A DNA stretch of 64,000 nt from 62-47 sp044463945 (lineage in GTDB: Bacteria > Pseudomonadota > Alphaproteobacteria > Rhizobiales > Xanthobacteraceae). Under the pieces are notes generated by a model. That model made no database searches. It saw only the letters and a list, made by a program, of their open reading frames with translations, and had not been told where the DNA came from. A program made the translations under genes and the position numbers. Location of the stretch: the NCBI GenBank assembly GCA_044463945.1, contig JBIQLW010000004.1:1-64000 (forward strand), in the 5' to 3' direction. This document shows, in pieces, positions 8,980 to 17,326 of this stretch. Within the stretch, counting starts at the first letter, position 1; every line of letters begins with the position of its first letter.

Positions 8980-11241
8980 TCAGTTGTTCGGCATCGGGAG
9001 GCGGGGAGGATTTTCCGCCGGCGCCATCGACGCAATGCCGCGCACGCCCGCCGCCGAGCCGGTGGTGATCGCGCCGGCGGGCTCCGTGGTCGAGGTCTTG
9101 CCGACGGTCTTGCCGGCTTCGTCCAGCAGCTTCTCGATGCGCACCAGAATCTCCGCGCCGCGCCGCGTCAGGATCGGCGGCGGACCGGCGCGCGCGTCGT
9201 CGTCGAGCGCGGCCAGCGCCGCCGCATTCGCCGCAGACGGCTTGGCGGGTGTGTCGATGCCGGCGATGGACTTGATCTCCACGCCCTGATGCGCGGCGAC
9301 CATGATGTCGTGCCAGGTCTGTGCCGGCAGCGAGCCGCCGGTCATGCGGTTGGTCGGCGAGTAATCGTCGTTGCCGTACCACACCGCGCAGGTGAAGTTG
9401 CCGGTGTAGCCGACGAACCAGGCGTCGCGATAATTGTTGGTGGTGCCGGTCTTGCCCGCGGTTGGAATGCCGTCGAGCGCGGCGCGGCGCGCGGTGCCCT
9501 CGCTGACGACGTGACTCATCATGCCGGCCATGTCGGCGGCGACGGAAGCCGGAATCGCCTGCCGCGGCTGCGGCCCGTCGCGATCCCAGCGCCACACCAG
9601 TTCGCCCATGCCGGTGCGCACTTCGAGAACCGCGTGCGGCGTCACCGCCTTGCCCTTGTTCGGGAAGGTGGCATAGGCGACGGCATGTTCGAGCACGTTG
9701 ACCTCGTCGGCGCCGATCGGCAGCGACGGCGTATCCGGCAGCGGCGACTTGATGCCGAACTTGCGCGCGACCTCGACGATCTTGGCGCGGCCCGCCTTCG
9801 GTCCGCCCTTGCCGCCGAGCGCGATCGACAGCTTCACCGGCACGACGTTGATCGAGCGGGTGATCGCCTGCGTCAGCGTCACCGAGCCGGAATAGGAGTG
9901 GCCGTAATTCTGCGGGCACCAGTTGCCGATGCACACCGGGCCGTCGACGATGATCGAGTTCGGCTTGTAGCCGTTGAGCAGCGCGGTCGTGTAGACATAC
10001 GGCTTGAACGAGGAGCCGGGCTGTCGCATCGCGTCGGTGGCGCGGTTGAACTGGCTTGCGCCGTAGTCGCGGCCGCCGACCATCGCACGCACGCCGCCGT
10101 CGAGATCGGCGAGCACGGCCGCGGCTTGCGTGGCGTGATAGTCGCGGCCGAACTGGCGCAACTGATTTTCGACCGCGGCTTCGGCGGCGCGCTGTACGTT
10201 CATGTCGATCGCGGTGCGCACCACGAAGACGCGCTCGCTATAGGATTTCGGAAACGTGTCGACCAGCCTGCGCATCTCGTCGAAGGCCCAGTCGAGATAA
10301 TAGTTCGGGGAGTTTTCGTCGCGGCGGTCGACGGCGACGGCCGGATTGCGCCGCGCGCCGAACACCTGGCCCTCTGTCATGAAGCCGGCCTCGACCATGT
10401 TGTCGAGCACGACGTTGGCGCGGGCGCGCGCCGCCGGCAGGTTGATGTGCGGCGCGTATTTGGTCGGCGCCTTGAACAGGCCGGCGAGCATCGCCGCTTC
10501 CGCGAGATTGACGTCGCGCACCGACTTGTTGAAATAGAAGTGCGCCGCGCCATCGACGCCGAAGGTGCCGCCGCCCATATAGGCGCGGTCGAGGTAGAGC
10601 TTGAGGATTTCGTTCTTGGTCAGCCGCGTCTCCAGCCAGATGGCGAGGAAGGCTTCGTTGACCTTGCGCTCGATGGTGCGCTCATTGCTGAGAAACAAAT
10701 TCTTGGCGAGCTGCTGGGTGATCGACGATCCGCCCTGCCGCACGCCGCCGGCCTGCGCGTTGGTCACCAGCGCGCGGAAGGTGCCGGCGATGTCGATGCC
10801 GAAGTGATCGTAGAAGCGGCGGTCCTCGGTCGCGAGCGTCGCCTTGATCAGGTTGTCGGGAAAGTCCTCCAGCGGAATCGCGTCGTTGTGCTTGATGCCG
10901 CGACTTCCGATCGGATTGCCGTAGCGGTCGAGGAAGGTCACCGCGAGATCGGATTTCTTCAGCCAGTTGTCGTCGGCGGTTTCGCGGAACGCCGGCACCG
11001 CGAGCGCAAGTAACAGGATCAGACCCGCCAGTCCGATCGTCGCCGCTTCCGACAACGGCTCGATGAAGATCCAGCGCTTCCAGCGGCCGACATAGAAGCG
11101 GTCCATGAAAGCGGAGTAGCGCTCGTAGAGTTCACGGCTCGCCGCGCCCGATGCGAACACGCTGGAGTCGATGCGCGCGTCGAGGTCCAGCAGCGCGTGC
11201 CGGATTCGTTGTTTCCAGTCGGTCGGCAACAGATGGCGCAC
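8980..11241 (-). CDS. Class A penicillin-binding protein (PBP1A family): transglycosylase plus transpeptidase
   Basis: 753 residues from a GTG at 11239-11241, preceded by AAGGGTCC; a GTG 17 codons further upstream is the alternative. Bifunctional peptidoglycan synthase of the inner membrane. A TM segment lies at about 70-85; the glycosyltransferase domain has the catalytic glutamate in ATEDRRFYDHFG (about 139) and GGSSITQQLAKN; the transpeptidase has SSFK (serine about 410), SIN (about 463) and KTGT (about 597). The C-terminal tail is Ala-rich. All catalytic motifs are intact. Confidence 0.93.
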   Translation of the reverse strand: MRHLLPTDWKQRIRHALLDLDARIDSSVFASGAASRELYERYSAFMDRFYVGRWKRWIFIEPLSEAATIGLAGLILLLALAVPAFRETADDNWLKKSDLAVTFLDRYGNPIGSRGIKHNDAIPLEDFPDNLIKATLATEDRRFYDHFGIDIAGTFRALVTNAQAGGVRQGGSSITQQLAKNLFLSNERTIERKVNEAFLAIWLETRLTKNEILKLYLDRAYMGGGTFGVDGAAHFYFNKSVRDVNLAEAAMLAGLFKAPTKYAPHINLPAARARANVVLDNMVEAGFMTEGQVFGARRNPAVAVDRRDENSPNYYLDWAFDEMRRLVDTFPKSYSERVFVVRTAIDMNVQRAAEAAVENQLRQFGRDYHATQAAAVLADLDGGVRAMVGGRDYGASQFNRATDAMRQPGSSFKPYVYTTALLNGYKPNSIIVDGPVCIGNWCPQNYGHSYSGSVTLTQAITRSINVVPVKLSIALGGKGGPKAGRAKIVEVARKFGIKSPLPDTPSLPIGADEVNVLEHAVAYATFPNKGKAVTPHAVLEVRTGMGELVWRWDRDGPQPRQAIPASVAADMAGMMSHVVSEGTARRAALDGIPTAGKTGTTNNYRDAWFVGYTGNFTCAVWYGNDDYSPTNRMTGGSLPAQTWHDIMVAAHQGVEIKSIAGIDTPAKPSAANAAALAALDDDARAGPPPILTRRGAEILVRIEKLLDEAGKTVGKTSTTEPAGAITTGSAAGVRGIASMAPAENPPRLPMPNN

Positions 11242-11532
11242 CGGGACCCTTGACCTTCGCGGCGTTCGAACGCCCGGCCTGAGCGCTCTCACACGTCATC
11301 CGGGAATGTTGCGGCAATCCCGTGGCGCTTTTACGTCCGGACCGGCGCGGCCATCTTCTAGCCGAGCGCGGACCATAAACCAATGGTGTCGTTGGCTTTT
11401 CCGCCGGTAGGGTGAACCGCGCGGGGGCGCCTTGCCGGAAATCCGGGGATAGCGGGACGCCCGGTCGCTTGCGCGGCGGGTCGCGCTGCCTCTACACCAT
11501 GCCGAGCAACCCCGCACGGACCCTTCGATCGC
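11242..11532. other. Intergenic region between PBP and the UPF0260 gene
   Basis: 291 bases between divergent genes. It holds the alternative PBP start and presumably both promoters; no repeat, RNA gene or clear promoter hexamers were recognised. Confidence 0.4.
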
Positions 11533-12045
11533 ATGACCCGCAAAGCGCCGCAGCCTTCGCCTCAGGAGGGTTTCTTCTGGAAAACCAAGACGTTGGAAGA
11601 AATGACCAGCGCCGAATGGGAAAGCCTGTGCGACGGCTGCGGGCGCTGCTGCCTGGAAAAGCTGGAGGATGAGGACACCGGCAAGATCTATTTCACCCAT
11701 GTCTCGTGCAAACTGCTCGATGCCGGAACCTGTAGCTGCAAGGACTACGCCAATCGTTCGGCCAAGGTCGCGGACTGCGTGCGGCTGACGCCGGAGAACG
11801 TCCGCACCCTGAACTGGCTGCCGCCGAGCTGCGCCTACAAGCTGGTGGCGGAGGGGCGGGACCTCTACTGGTGGCACCCGCTGATCTCCGGCGATCCCAA
11901 TACCGTGCATGAAGCCGGGGTGTCGGTGCGCGGGCGGGTGTTCGGCAGCGAGGACGATGTTCCCGATTCGGAATTGGAGGATCACATCGTGCGCTGGCCG
12001 GCGCTGCTGCCGAAACGGGCGCGGCTGAGGAAGCGGCCGGCCTGA
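11533..12045 (+). CDS. YcgN/YkgJ-type cysteine-cluster protein (UPF0260)
   Basis: 170 residues. The cysteine cluster begins with CDGCGRCC (about 36-43) and continues with SCKLLDAGTCSCKDYANR and DCVRLTP; together they define the CxxCxxCC zinc/iron-chelating family UPF0260. WLPPSCAYKLVAEGRDLYWWHPLISGD-like text is also family specific. Cytosolic; function not established. Stand-alone gene. Confidence 0.9.
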   Translation: MTRKAPQPSPQEGFFWKTKTLEEMTSAEWESLCDGCGRCCLEKLEDEDTGKIYFTHVSCKLLDAGTCSCKDYANRSAKVADCVRLTPENVRTLNWLPPSCAYKLVAEGRDLYWWHPLISGDPNTVHEAGVSVRGRVFGSEDDVPDSELEDHIVRWPALLPKRARLRKRPA

Positions 12046-12212
12046 CAAAGCGCGTACGGCGTTCTCACGATCCCGTCATGGCGTATGCAGCGCCGCGCGC
12101 CACCCATGCGCCGGACCGGCTGGGCGGATCACGTCCGGCACGGTAAGGAGTTGCGAGGTGACCGTGCGGCACCTGCGGCGCCAAAGCGCCGGGCCATCTT
12201 TCAGCAATTGCG

Positions 12213-13796
12213 ATGAACAGGTTCGAACCCCAGGATAGCGGATCGGGTGAGGTGTGTCCTTTGTCCGACACGGAGGCGCGGCGGCTCGCCGACGAGGTGA
12301 TCCGGCTCGACGGCAACAGCGGCGGCGGCGATGCGCTGACGAAGCGCGAGGTTCACACCATCCTGTTGAGCCTGATGCTGACGATGTTCCTGGCCGCGCT
12401 GGACCAGACCATCGTCGCCACCGCGCTGCCGACCATCGGCGGGCAGTTCAGCGACGCCGCCAACCTGTCGTGGATCATTACCGCCTATCTGCTGGCCTCG
12501 ACCGCGGTGGCGCCGGTGTTCGGCACCTTGAGCGACATCTACGGCCGCAAGGCGATGCTGATGTTGTCGCTCGGCTTGTTCATCGCCGGATCGGTGGTGT
12601 GCGCGCTGGCCCCCAGCATGACGGTGCTGATCCTGGCGCGCGGCCTTCAGGGGCTCGGCGGCGGCGGCATCATGCCGATCGTCCAGACCATCATCTCCGA
12701 CGTGGTGAGTCCGCGCGAGCGCGGCCAGTACCAAGCCTATTTCAGCGGCGTGTGGGTGGCGGCCGGTATCGGCGGCCCGGTCCTCGGCGGGGTGTTCGCC
12801 GAGCACCTGCACTGGTCGATGATCTTCTGGATCAACCTGCCGCTGGCGGCGGCCGGGCTCGCGCTGCTGCTGCCGCGCATGAAACGGATCCCGGTGTTTC
12901 ATCGCCGCCGCAAGGTGGACTGGCTCGGCGGCGTGCTGCTGATGGCGGCAGCGGTGATCCTGACGCTGCTGTTGACCTGGGGCGGCACGCGGATCGCGTG
13001 GTCGTCGCCGCAGGCGCTGGCGATGCTCGGCGCAACAGTGGCGCTGGCGGCGCTGTTCGTCTGGCACGCGCTGCGCATCGACGAGCCGTTCCTGCCGCTG
13101 CCGCTCTTGGGCGGCCGCGTGGTGCCGTTCGGCATCCTTGCCGGCGGCTGCGCGGTCGGCGCGGTGGTCGGGCTGACGGTGCATCTGCCGATCTATTACC
13201 TCGTGGTCTACGGCCTGAGCGCGAGCGAGGCCGGACTGGCGCTGATCCCGCTGGTGGCGGTGTCGGTGCTTGGCGCGTGGACCGCGGGACGGGTGATGGC
13301 GACGCTGCCGCGCTACAAGCTCGCCGCCGTGATCGGCACCGGAACCGGCGTGGTGATGGGGCTGGTGATGATGGTGACGACGCTGCCGCTGTGGGCGTTG
13401 CTGACGGTGCTGTCGGCGTTCGCCTTCGGGCTCGGCACCACGTTTCCGGTGAGTGTGGTTTCGATCCAGAACGCGGTGGCGCGGCCGCAGATCGGCACCG
13501 TGACCGGCGCGATGAATTTCTTCCGCGCGCTGATGGCGTCCTTCGCGGTGGCGGCGATGACGGCGGCGCTGTTGATCGCGCTGGGGCAGGGCGTGGCGGC
13601 GCCCGACGCCACCGGCCATGGCGTTGCCGCCGATGCCTTCCACAACGCCACCGCCGCCGAGATGATCGCGGCCTTCCGCTACGTGTTCGGCGTGGCGGTG
13701 GCGCTGATCACCGTCGGCTTCCTGTGCATGGTGATGATGGAGGAGCGCCCGCTCGCCGGCCCGGAGGTCGCGCCCCCGGTCGAGATGGCGGAGTGA
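12213..13796 (+). CDS. MFS drug exporter, DHA2 (EmrB/QacA) family
   Basis: 527 residues with about 14 hydrophobic segments, the DHA2 layout. Diagnostic motifs are LDQTIVATALPTI in TM1, GRKAMLMLSLGLF after TM2, LARGLQGLGGGGIMP and the antiporter-type WVAAGIGGPVLGG in TM5. Proton-driven export of lipophilic drugs across the inner membrane is the family role; the substrate cannot be inferred. No adjacent membrane-fusion protein or regulator was found. Confidence 0.9.
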   Translation: MNRFEPQDSGSGEVCPLSDTEARRLADEVIRLDGNSGGGDALTKREVHTILLSLMLTMFLAALDQTIVATALPTIGGQFSDAANLSWIITAYLLASTAVAPVFGTLSDIYGRKAMLMLSLGLFIAGSVVCALAPSMTVLILARGLQGLGGGGIMPIVQTIISDVVSPRERGQYQAYFSGVWVAAGIGGPVLGGVFAEHLHWSMIFWINLPLAAAGLALLLPRMKRIPVFHRRRKVDWLGGVLLMAAAVILTLLLTWGGTRIAWSSPQALAMLGATVALAALFVWHALRIDEPFLPLPLLGGRVVPFGILAGGCAVGAVVGLTVHLPIYYLVVYGLSASEAGLALIPLVAVSVLGAWTAGRVMATLPRYKLAAVIGTGTGVVMGLVMMVTTLPLWALLTVLSAFAFGLGTTFPVSVVSIQNAVARPQIGTVTGAMNFFRALMASFAVAAMTAALLIALGQGVAAPDATGHGVAADAFHNATAAEMIAAFRYVFGVAVALITVGFLCMVMMEERPLAGPEVAPPVEMAE

Positions 13797-13856
13797 GGAC
13801 GGGTGCGCCGGCAGTCCACCGCCTGGCGCCGGGTGACATATTTAGGAATTTATACC

Positions 13857-13885
13857 TTGACAGCGTGACGCTGCTCGGGTAAGGT
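13857..13885 (+). promoter_or_regulatory. Putative sigma70 promoter
   Basis: TTGACA at 13857-13862 and TAAGGT at 13880-13885 with a 17-base spacer. The -35 is a perfect match, the -10 moderate. It points toward the small membrane gene at 14115, leaving a long leader of about 220 bases. Confidence 0.45.
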
Positions 13886-13899
13886 CACGCCATACTCCA

Positions 13900-13931
13900 C
13901 AATTGGGTCCGGCGGCAATTGGGTCCGGCGG
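13900..13931. repeat. Tandem direct repeat, 2 x 16 bp
   Basis: CAATTGGGTCCGGCGG occurs twice back to back (13900-13915 and 13916-13931), directly downstream of the putative promoter. It may be a regulatory duplication or slippage product. Confidence 0.7.
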
Positions 13932-14114
13932 AGAGGCCACGGCAAACCTTCGCGCAAGACAGATGGCGCGATGGCTTCCGGCGGCGTTCGCGCGACATTT
14001 GCGCGCCGCGTTCAACCCATTGAGCAGGAACAATCATTCTTCGCCATGCGTTGCCTCGATGTCGATACGTGATGAGCGGTCGGCACCGAAACGCGGTTCC
14101 AACGCGAGGATGCA

Positions 14115-14267
14115 ATGGCAACCAAGAAGCACGGACAGATCATCGAAACGCCGACCGAGGCGCGCCAGGCTGAACCGGGACCGTCGATGCTTGCCTTGCT
14201 GGTGGTCAGCACGGGCTTGGCTATCGTCATTCTCGGCATCATCTGGTTCGTCTTCTTTCAGAGTTAA
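14115..14267 (+). CDS. Small single-pass membrane protein
   Basis: 50 residues, starting at an ATG preceded by GCGAGGA at a good spacing. It has a polar N-terminus (MATKKHGQIIETPTEARQAE) and one C-terminal membrane helix (LALLVVSTGLAIVILGIIWFVFF) ending in QS. No domain known. The clean ribosome site, the typical helix and the upstream promoter argue for a real gene despite the short length. Confidence 0.65.
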   Translation: MATKKHGQIIETPTEARQAEPGPSMLALLVVSTGLAIVILGIIWFVFFQS

Positions 14268-14319
14268 GGAACATCCGCGCGCCGCGAGGGCGGGACGCGG
14301 CGGCGAAGCCGGGACGGAT

Positions 14320-14340
14320 GGCCGGATTTTCCATCCGGCC
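14320..14340. terminator. Hairpin downstream of the small membrane gene
   Basis: GGCCGGA (14320-14326) pairs with TCCGGCC (14334-14340) across a 7-base loop. No T-run follows, so it is at most a weak or Rho-assisted terminator. Confidence 0.35.
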
Positions 14341-14393
14341 GTGACGAGTGATGACGCCCGCGTGGCAACGCGGGCGCGCGGGGCAATTCAGAC

Positions 14394-14873
14394 ATGGTGG
14401 CGAAGCGCACGACAAAACCGGCACGAACGCCGGAGGGTTCGACGCGCGCCCGCGCGACGGCCGCCGCCGCCAAGCGAACGACGCGCGCACCCGCGAAGAA
14501 GGCGAAGCCAAAGACCGCCGCCGCGACCACGACGGCCAAACGCGCGGGCGTGCTGAAGCGCAAGACGACCGTCGCCAAAACGCAGAAGCTGGTCGATGCC
14601 GAACCGCTCGTCGTCGATGACGGCGACGACGTCGCCAAGGCGAAGATCGCAAGCCTGCGCGAGGCCAAGGCCAACCCGGCCGACCATCGCGGCCGCGCCA
14701 GGCGCAGCGCGGTGGACCGGCTGAACGATCCGCCGCCGGCGGCGGGCGCGGTGCTGATCGAGCGCGTCAGCCGCGCCATCGAACGCGAACTGACGCAGAT
14801 CGAGGCGATCGTCGGCGGCCATCATGTCGCGCCGCGCCGGCGCACCGAGAACGAGCGGCGAACAGGACTGTAA
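14394..14873 (+). CDS. Basic Ala/Lys/Arg-rich protein, likely C-terminally truncated GTA gene upstream of the terminase
   Basis: 159 residues. The first 60 are a histone-H1-like Lys/Ala/Thr/Arg-rich tail; the C-terminal part has LIERVSRAIERELTQIEAIVGG and RRRTENERR. By position (directly before the terminase large subunit) it corresponds to the small-terminase-like first gene of GTA clusters. The protein stops abruptly right after RTENERR, and the terminase remnant begins about 50 bases later, so one deletion probably removed this gene's end and most of the terminase. Orthology and truncation are inference. Confidence 0.55.
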   Translation: MVAKRTTKPARTPEGSTRARATAAAAKRTTRAPAKKAKPKTAAATTTAKRAGVLKRKTTVAKTQKLVDAEPLVVDDGDDVAKAKIASLREAKANPADHRGRARRSAVDRLNDPPPAAGAVLIERVSRAIERELTQIEAIVGGHHVAPRRRTENERRTGL

Positions 14874-14921
14874 AACACCGCAAAACAGTAAAACTTGAGT
14901 CCAGCGAAATCAGCAGGTTAG

Positions 14922-15062
14922 AGGCCGGAAGATGAAATGTGCGACTTCGGCAGCGGCGGGTTGTCGTCGGGCCGCTCGCCCGACCGCCTCGACGCGCTGG
15001 TGTGGGCGATCACCGCCCTCACCACCGCCGCCCGCGCCGCGCCAAGGGTGCGCGGGCTGTGA
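14922..15062 (+). pseudogene. Terminase large subunit, 3' remnant (GTA gp2)
   Basis: An open stretch without a start codon in context, encoding about 46 residues. EDEMCDFG followed by GLSSGRSPDRLDALVWAIT is the signature of the extreme C-terminus of alphaproteobacterial phage/GTA terminases (the nuclease-domain aspartate region SPDRLDALVWA). The ATPase and the rest of the nuclease are missing, and an in-frame TAG sits immediately upstream at 14919. No other terminase is visible in the window, so packaging cannot be driven from this locus unless a large subunit is supplied elsewhere. Confidence 0.8.
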
Positions 15063-15095
15063 GGGGGGATAGACGACATTGGCCACAAACACATA

Positions 15096-15170
15096 CGTCA
15101 CCCGCGGGCTTGACCCGCGGGTCCATCTTGCAAGGTGGATGGATCGCCGGGTCAAGCCCGGCGATGACGT
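15096..15170. repeat. Intergenic palindromic repeat, family A, copy 2
   Basis: CCCGCGGGCTTGACCCGCGGG and CGCCGGGTCAAGCCCGGCG form two adjacent hairpins separated by a short spacer. It lies immediately 3' of the terminase remnant. Confidence 0.75.
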
Positions 15171-15211
15171 TGGGGATGGAGCGGCGATTTTGCCCGCGTC
15201 GTGTGCGGGCG

Positions 15212-15499
15212 TTAGCGAATGATGTCGTCATACAAGTCCCGCCAGTCCGGATTGTCGCGCACGATCAGATCAATCTTCCACTTACGCGACCAGTGCTTGA
15301 TGTTCTTCTCGCGCTGGATGGCGGCGAGGATAGACTCGTGAGGCTCAAAATAGACGAGCCGCTTGACGCCGTACTTGCGCGTGAAGCCTTCGGCTAATCC
15401 CTCGCGATGCTCATAAATGCGGCGAACGAGATCGTTGGTGACGCCGACGTAGAGCGTTCCGCCCGCGTGGCTGGCGAGGGTGTAGACCCAGTAGCTCAT
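15212..15499 (-). CDS. GIY-YIG nuclease family protein
   Basis: 95 residues. VYTLASHAGGTLYVGVTNDLVRR gives the GIY-YIG core (here VYT...LYVGVTNDL), with the catalytic arginine region RRIYEHR and the downstream KRLVYFEPHESILAAIQREK containing the conserved glutamates. Small stand-alone proteins of this kind (UPF0213/YhbQ-like) are common in Bradyrhizobium relatives. It is on the opposite strand to the GTA genes, inserted between terminase remnant and portal and flanked by palindromic repeats on both sides. Confidence 0.9.
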   Translation of the reverse strand: MSYWVYTLASHAGGTLYVGVTNDLVRRIYEHREGLAEGFTRKYGVKRLVYFEPHESILAAIQREKNIKHWSRKWKIDLIVRDNPDWRDLYDDIIR

Positions 15500-15504
15500 T
15501 CAAG

Positions 15505-15538
15505 GATGATGGATTGCCGGGTCAAGCCCGGCAATGAC
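15505..15538. repeat. Palindromic repeat, family A, half element (copy 3)
   Basis: Only the right arm is present (GGATTGCCGGGTCAAGCCCGGCAATGAC). It lies between the GIY-YIG start and the portal gene. Confidence 0.7.
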
Positions 15539-15555
15539 AATTTCGAGGAGATACG

Positions 15556-16731
15556 ATGCTGTATCGTCTGAAGTCGCTGTTTCGCCCGCCCGAAGCCAAG
15601 GCGAGCCGGACCGCGCAGGTGCTGGCGTTTGCGCGCACCGGGCGGGCGCGCTGGACGCCGCGCGATTATGCGGCGCTGGCGCGCGAGGGCTATCTCGGCA
15701 ACGCCATCGTGCATCGCGCGGTGCGGCTCGTCGCCGAGAACGCCGCCGCGTGCAGCTACATGGTGTTCGAAGGCGCGCAGGAGCGCGAGGCGCATCCGCT
15801 GTCAGCGCTGCTGGCGCGGCCGAATCCGCGCCAGGACGGCGCGGCGTTCCTCGAAGCGGTGGTGGCGCATCTGCTGCTCGCCGGCAATGCCTATGTCGAA
15901 GCCGTGGCGCTCGACGACGCGGTGCGCGAGCTTTATGCGCTGCGGCCCGACCGCATCAAGGCGGTGCCGGGCGCGGACGGCTGGGCCGAAGCCTACGACT
16001 ACAGCGCCGGCGGGCGCAGCGTGCGGTTCGATCAGTTCGCGTCAAGGGTGCCGCCGATCCTGCATCTCACCTTCTTCCATCCGCTCGACGATCACTACGG
16101 ACTCGCGCCGCTGGAGGCGGCGGCGGTGGCGGTGGACACTCATAACGCCGCGGCGCGCTGGAACAAGGCGCTGCTCGACAACGCGGCGCGGCCATCCGGC
16201 GCGCTGGTCTATGCCGGCCCCGAGGGCGCGGTGCTCTCCGACGCGCAGTTCGATCGCCTGAAGCGCGAACTCACCGATACCTATCAGGGCGCGGCCAATG
16301 CCGGCCGCCCGCTGCTGCTCGAAGGCGGGCTCGACTGGAAGGCGATGTCGCTGTCGCCGAAGGACATGGACTTTCTCGAAGCCAAGCACACCGCCGCGCG
16401 CGAGATCGCGCTGGCCTTCGGCGTGCCGCCGATGCTGCTCGGCATTCCCGGCGACAACACCTACGCGAATTTTCAGGAGGCCAACCGCGTGTTCTGGCGG
16501 CAGACCGTGCTGCCGCTGGCTTCGCGCGTCGGCGCGGCGCTGGCGCAGTGGCTGGCGCCGCAGTTCGGCGACGGCATCCGCCTCGTCATCGACACCGACA
16601 GGATCGAGGCGCTGGCCGCCGACCGCAACGCGCTGTGGGAGCGCGTCACCAACGCGACGTTCCTCACCCTCAACGAAAAGCGCGAGGCGGTCGGCTACGC
16701 GCCGGTCGAGGACGGCGAGCGCTTTGTGTGA
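15556..16731 (+). CDS. GTA/phage portal protein, HK97 family (GTA gp3)
   Basis: 391 residues, typical of GTA portals. Forms the dodecameric ring at the capsid vertex through which DNA enters. Family motifs seen: GYLGNAIVHRAVRLVAENAA near the N-terminus, LLLAGNAYVEAV, and AREIALAFGVPPMLLGIPGDNTYANFQEA in the C-terminal half. GAGGAGATACG precedes the ATG. It is the first intact morphogenesis gene of the cluster. Confidence 0.93.
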   Translation: MLYRLKSLFRPPEAKASRTAQVLAFARTGRARWTPRDYAALAREGYLGNAIVHRAVRLVAENAAACSYMVFEGAQEREAHPLSALLARPNPRQDGAAFLEAVVAHLLLAGNAYVEAVALDDAVRELYALRPDRIKAVPGADGWAEAYDYSAGGRSVRFDQFASRVPPILHLTFFHPLDDHYGLAPLEAAAVAVDTHNAAARWNKALLDNAARPSGALVYAGPEGAVLSDAQFDRLKRELTDTYQGAANAGRPLLLEGGLDWKAMSLSPKDMDFLEAKHTAAREIALAFGVPPMLLGIPGDNTYANFQEANRVFWRQTVLPLASRVGAALAQWLAPQFGDGIRLVIDTDRIEALAADRNALWERVTNATFLTLNEKREAVGYAPVEDGERFV

Positions 16732-16733
16732 GG

Positions 16734-16870
16734 CCGTGTCCCGGGCGCGACGCGGCATTCTTATGCCGCCTCGCAGAACCGGGACCATTCCAGCGGCGTC
16801 CTGTCGAGACGGTCCCGGCTCTGCATCGCACCACGCGGAAGACCGCGCGTTGCGATGCGTCCGGGACACG
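16734..16870. repeat. Intergenic repeat, family C, copy 1
   Basis: Begins GCCGTGTCCCGGGCGCGACGC and ends CGTCCGGGACACG, with internal CAGAACCGGGACC / GGTCCCGGCTCTGC arms, so it folds as a long imperfect hairpin. Related elements lie at 20.1 and 38.0 kb. Confidence 0.7.
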
Positions 16871-16885
16871 CGCAGCGGAAATAGC

Positions 16886-17086
16886 ATGTCCGAATTGATC
16901 GACACCTTCATCGCGCGCGGCGATCTCGCGCATCTGGCGCTGTTCCTGTGGGCGATGGCGGCGAGCGGGGCGCTGGTGTTCGCGCTGCGCGAACTCGCCG
17001 CCGCCTCGCGCCGCTTCGACGATTTCATCCGCGAATTGTCGCGTTTCAACCGCCGCGCCCGCGGCAAGCACAGGGATTTCGAGTGA
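16886..17086 (+). CDS. Small membrane protein in the GTA head block
   Basis: 66 residues from the ATG at 16886. One hydrophobic segment (LALFLWAMAASGALVFALREL) is followed by a basic C-terminus (FNRRARGKHRDFE). Small membrane ORFs between portal and protease are common in Hyphomicrobiales GTA clusters; function unknown. Its stop overlaps the next ATG (TGATG). Confidence 0.65.
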   Translation: MSELIDTFIARGDLAHLALFLWAMAASGALVFALRELAAASRRFDDFIRELSRFNRRARGKHRDFE

Positions 17087-17271
17087 TGGACACGCTGCAC
17101 AGCATGATGCGGACGTTGCGGCCCGAAACCAAATCCGGCGCCAGTCATCTCAACGTGTTCCGCGAGTTTCTGCGTCACCTCGACAGCATCCAGCGCAAGG
17201 CGCCGGCGAAGGTCGCGCGTCCCGTCCGTGCCAAACCTTCGCGCCGCAAGGCCGCGAAGCGCGCGCGCTGA
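17086..17271 (+). CDS. Small basic GTA-associated protein
   Basis: 61 residues beginning at the overlap ATG. MDTLHSMMRTLRPETKSG and LNVFREFLRHLDSIQRK form an amphipathic helix region, then a Lys/Arg/Ala-rich tail ends in KRAR. No known family. Coupling with the preceding membrane gene and position before the protease support a real gene. Confidence 0.55.
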   Translation: MDTLHSMMRTLRPETKSGASHLNVFREFLRHLDSIQRKAPAKVARPVRAKPSRRKAAKRAR

Positions 17272-17326
17272 AGCTGGCAGGATCATCCGCTCTCATTCAC
17301 ATGCACTCCGTTTCGCGAGATTGTCC

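Larger units (their letters stand above)
13797..14114. other. Intergenic region upstream of the GTA-side genes
   Basis: 318 bases. It contains a sigma70-like promoter (13857-13885) and a 16-bp tandem repeat (13900-13931). No ORF with a ribosome site was found before the small membrane gene at 14115. Confidence 0.5.

Noticed and set aside
8662..11013. Very long plus-strand open frame opposite the penicillin-binding protein
   Set aside because: Arg/Gly/Asp/Val-rich translation with no domain, exactly mirroring the intact PBP gene on the other strand; a GC-rich shadow frame.
12213..12245. GGTTCGAACCCC resembling a tRNA T-arm
   Set aside because: It encodes the N-terminus of the MFS exporter; no acceptor, D or anticodon stems could be matched around it.
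15096..15170. Repeated hairpins considered as a CRISPR array
   Set aside because: Units are facing palindromes scattered over the window, without regular spacers or cas genes.
17086..17271. Lys/Arg-rich small GTA ORF considered a non-coding artefact
   Set aside because: Kept as a gene because of the TGATG coupling with the upstream ORF and a structured N-terminal half, though at reduced confidence.
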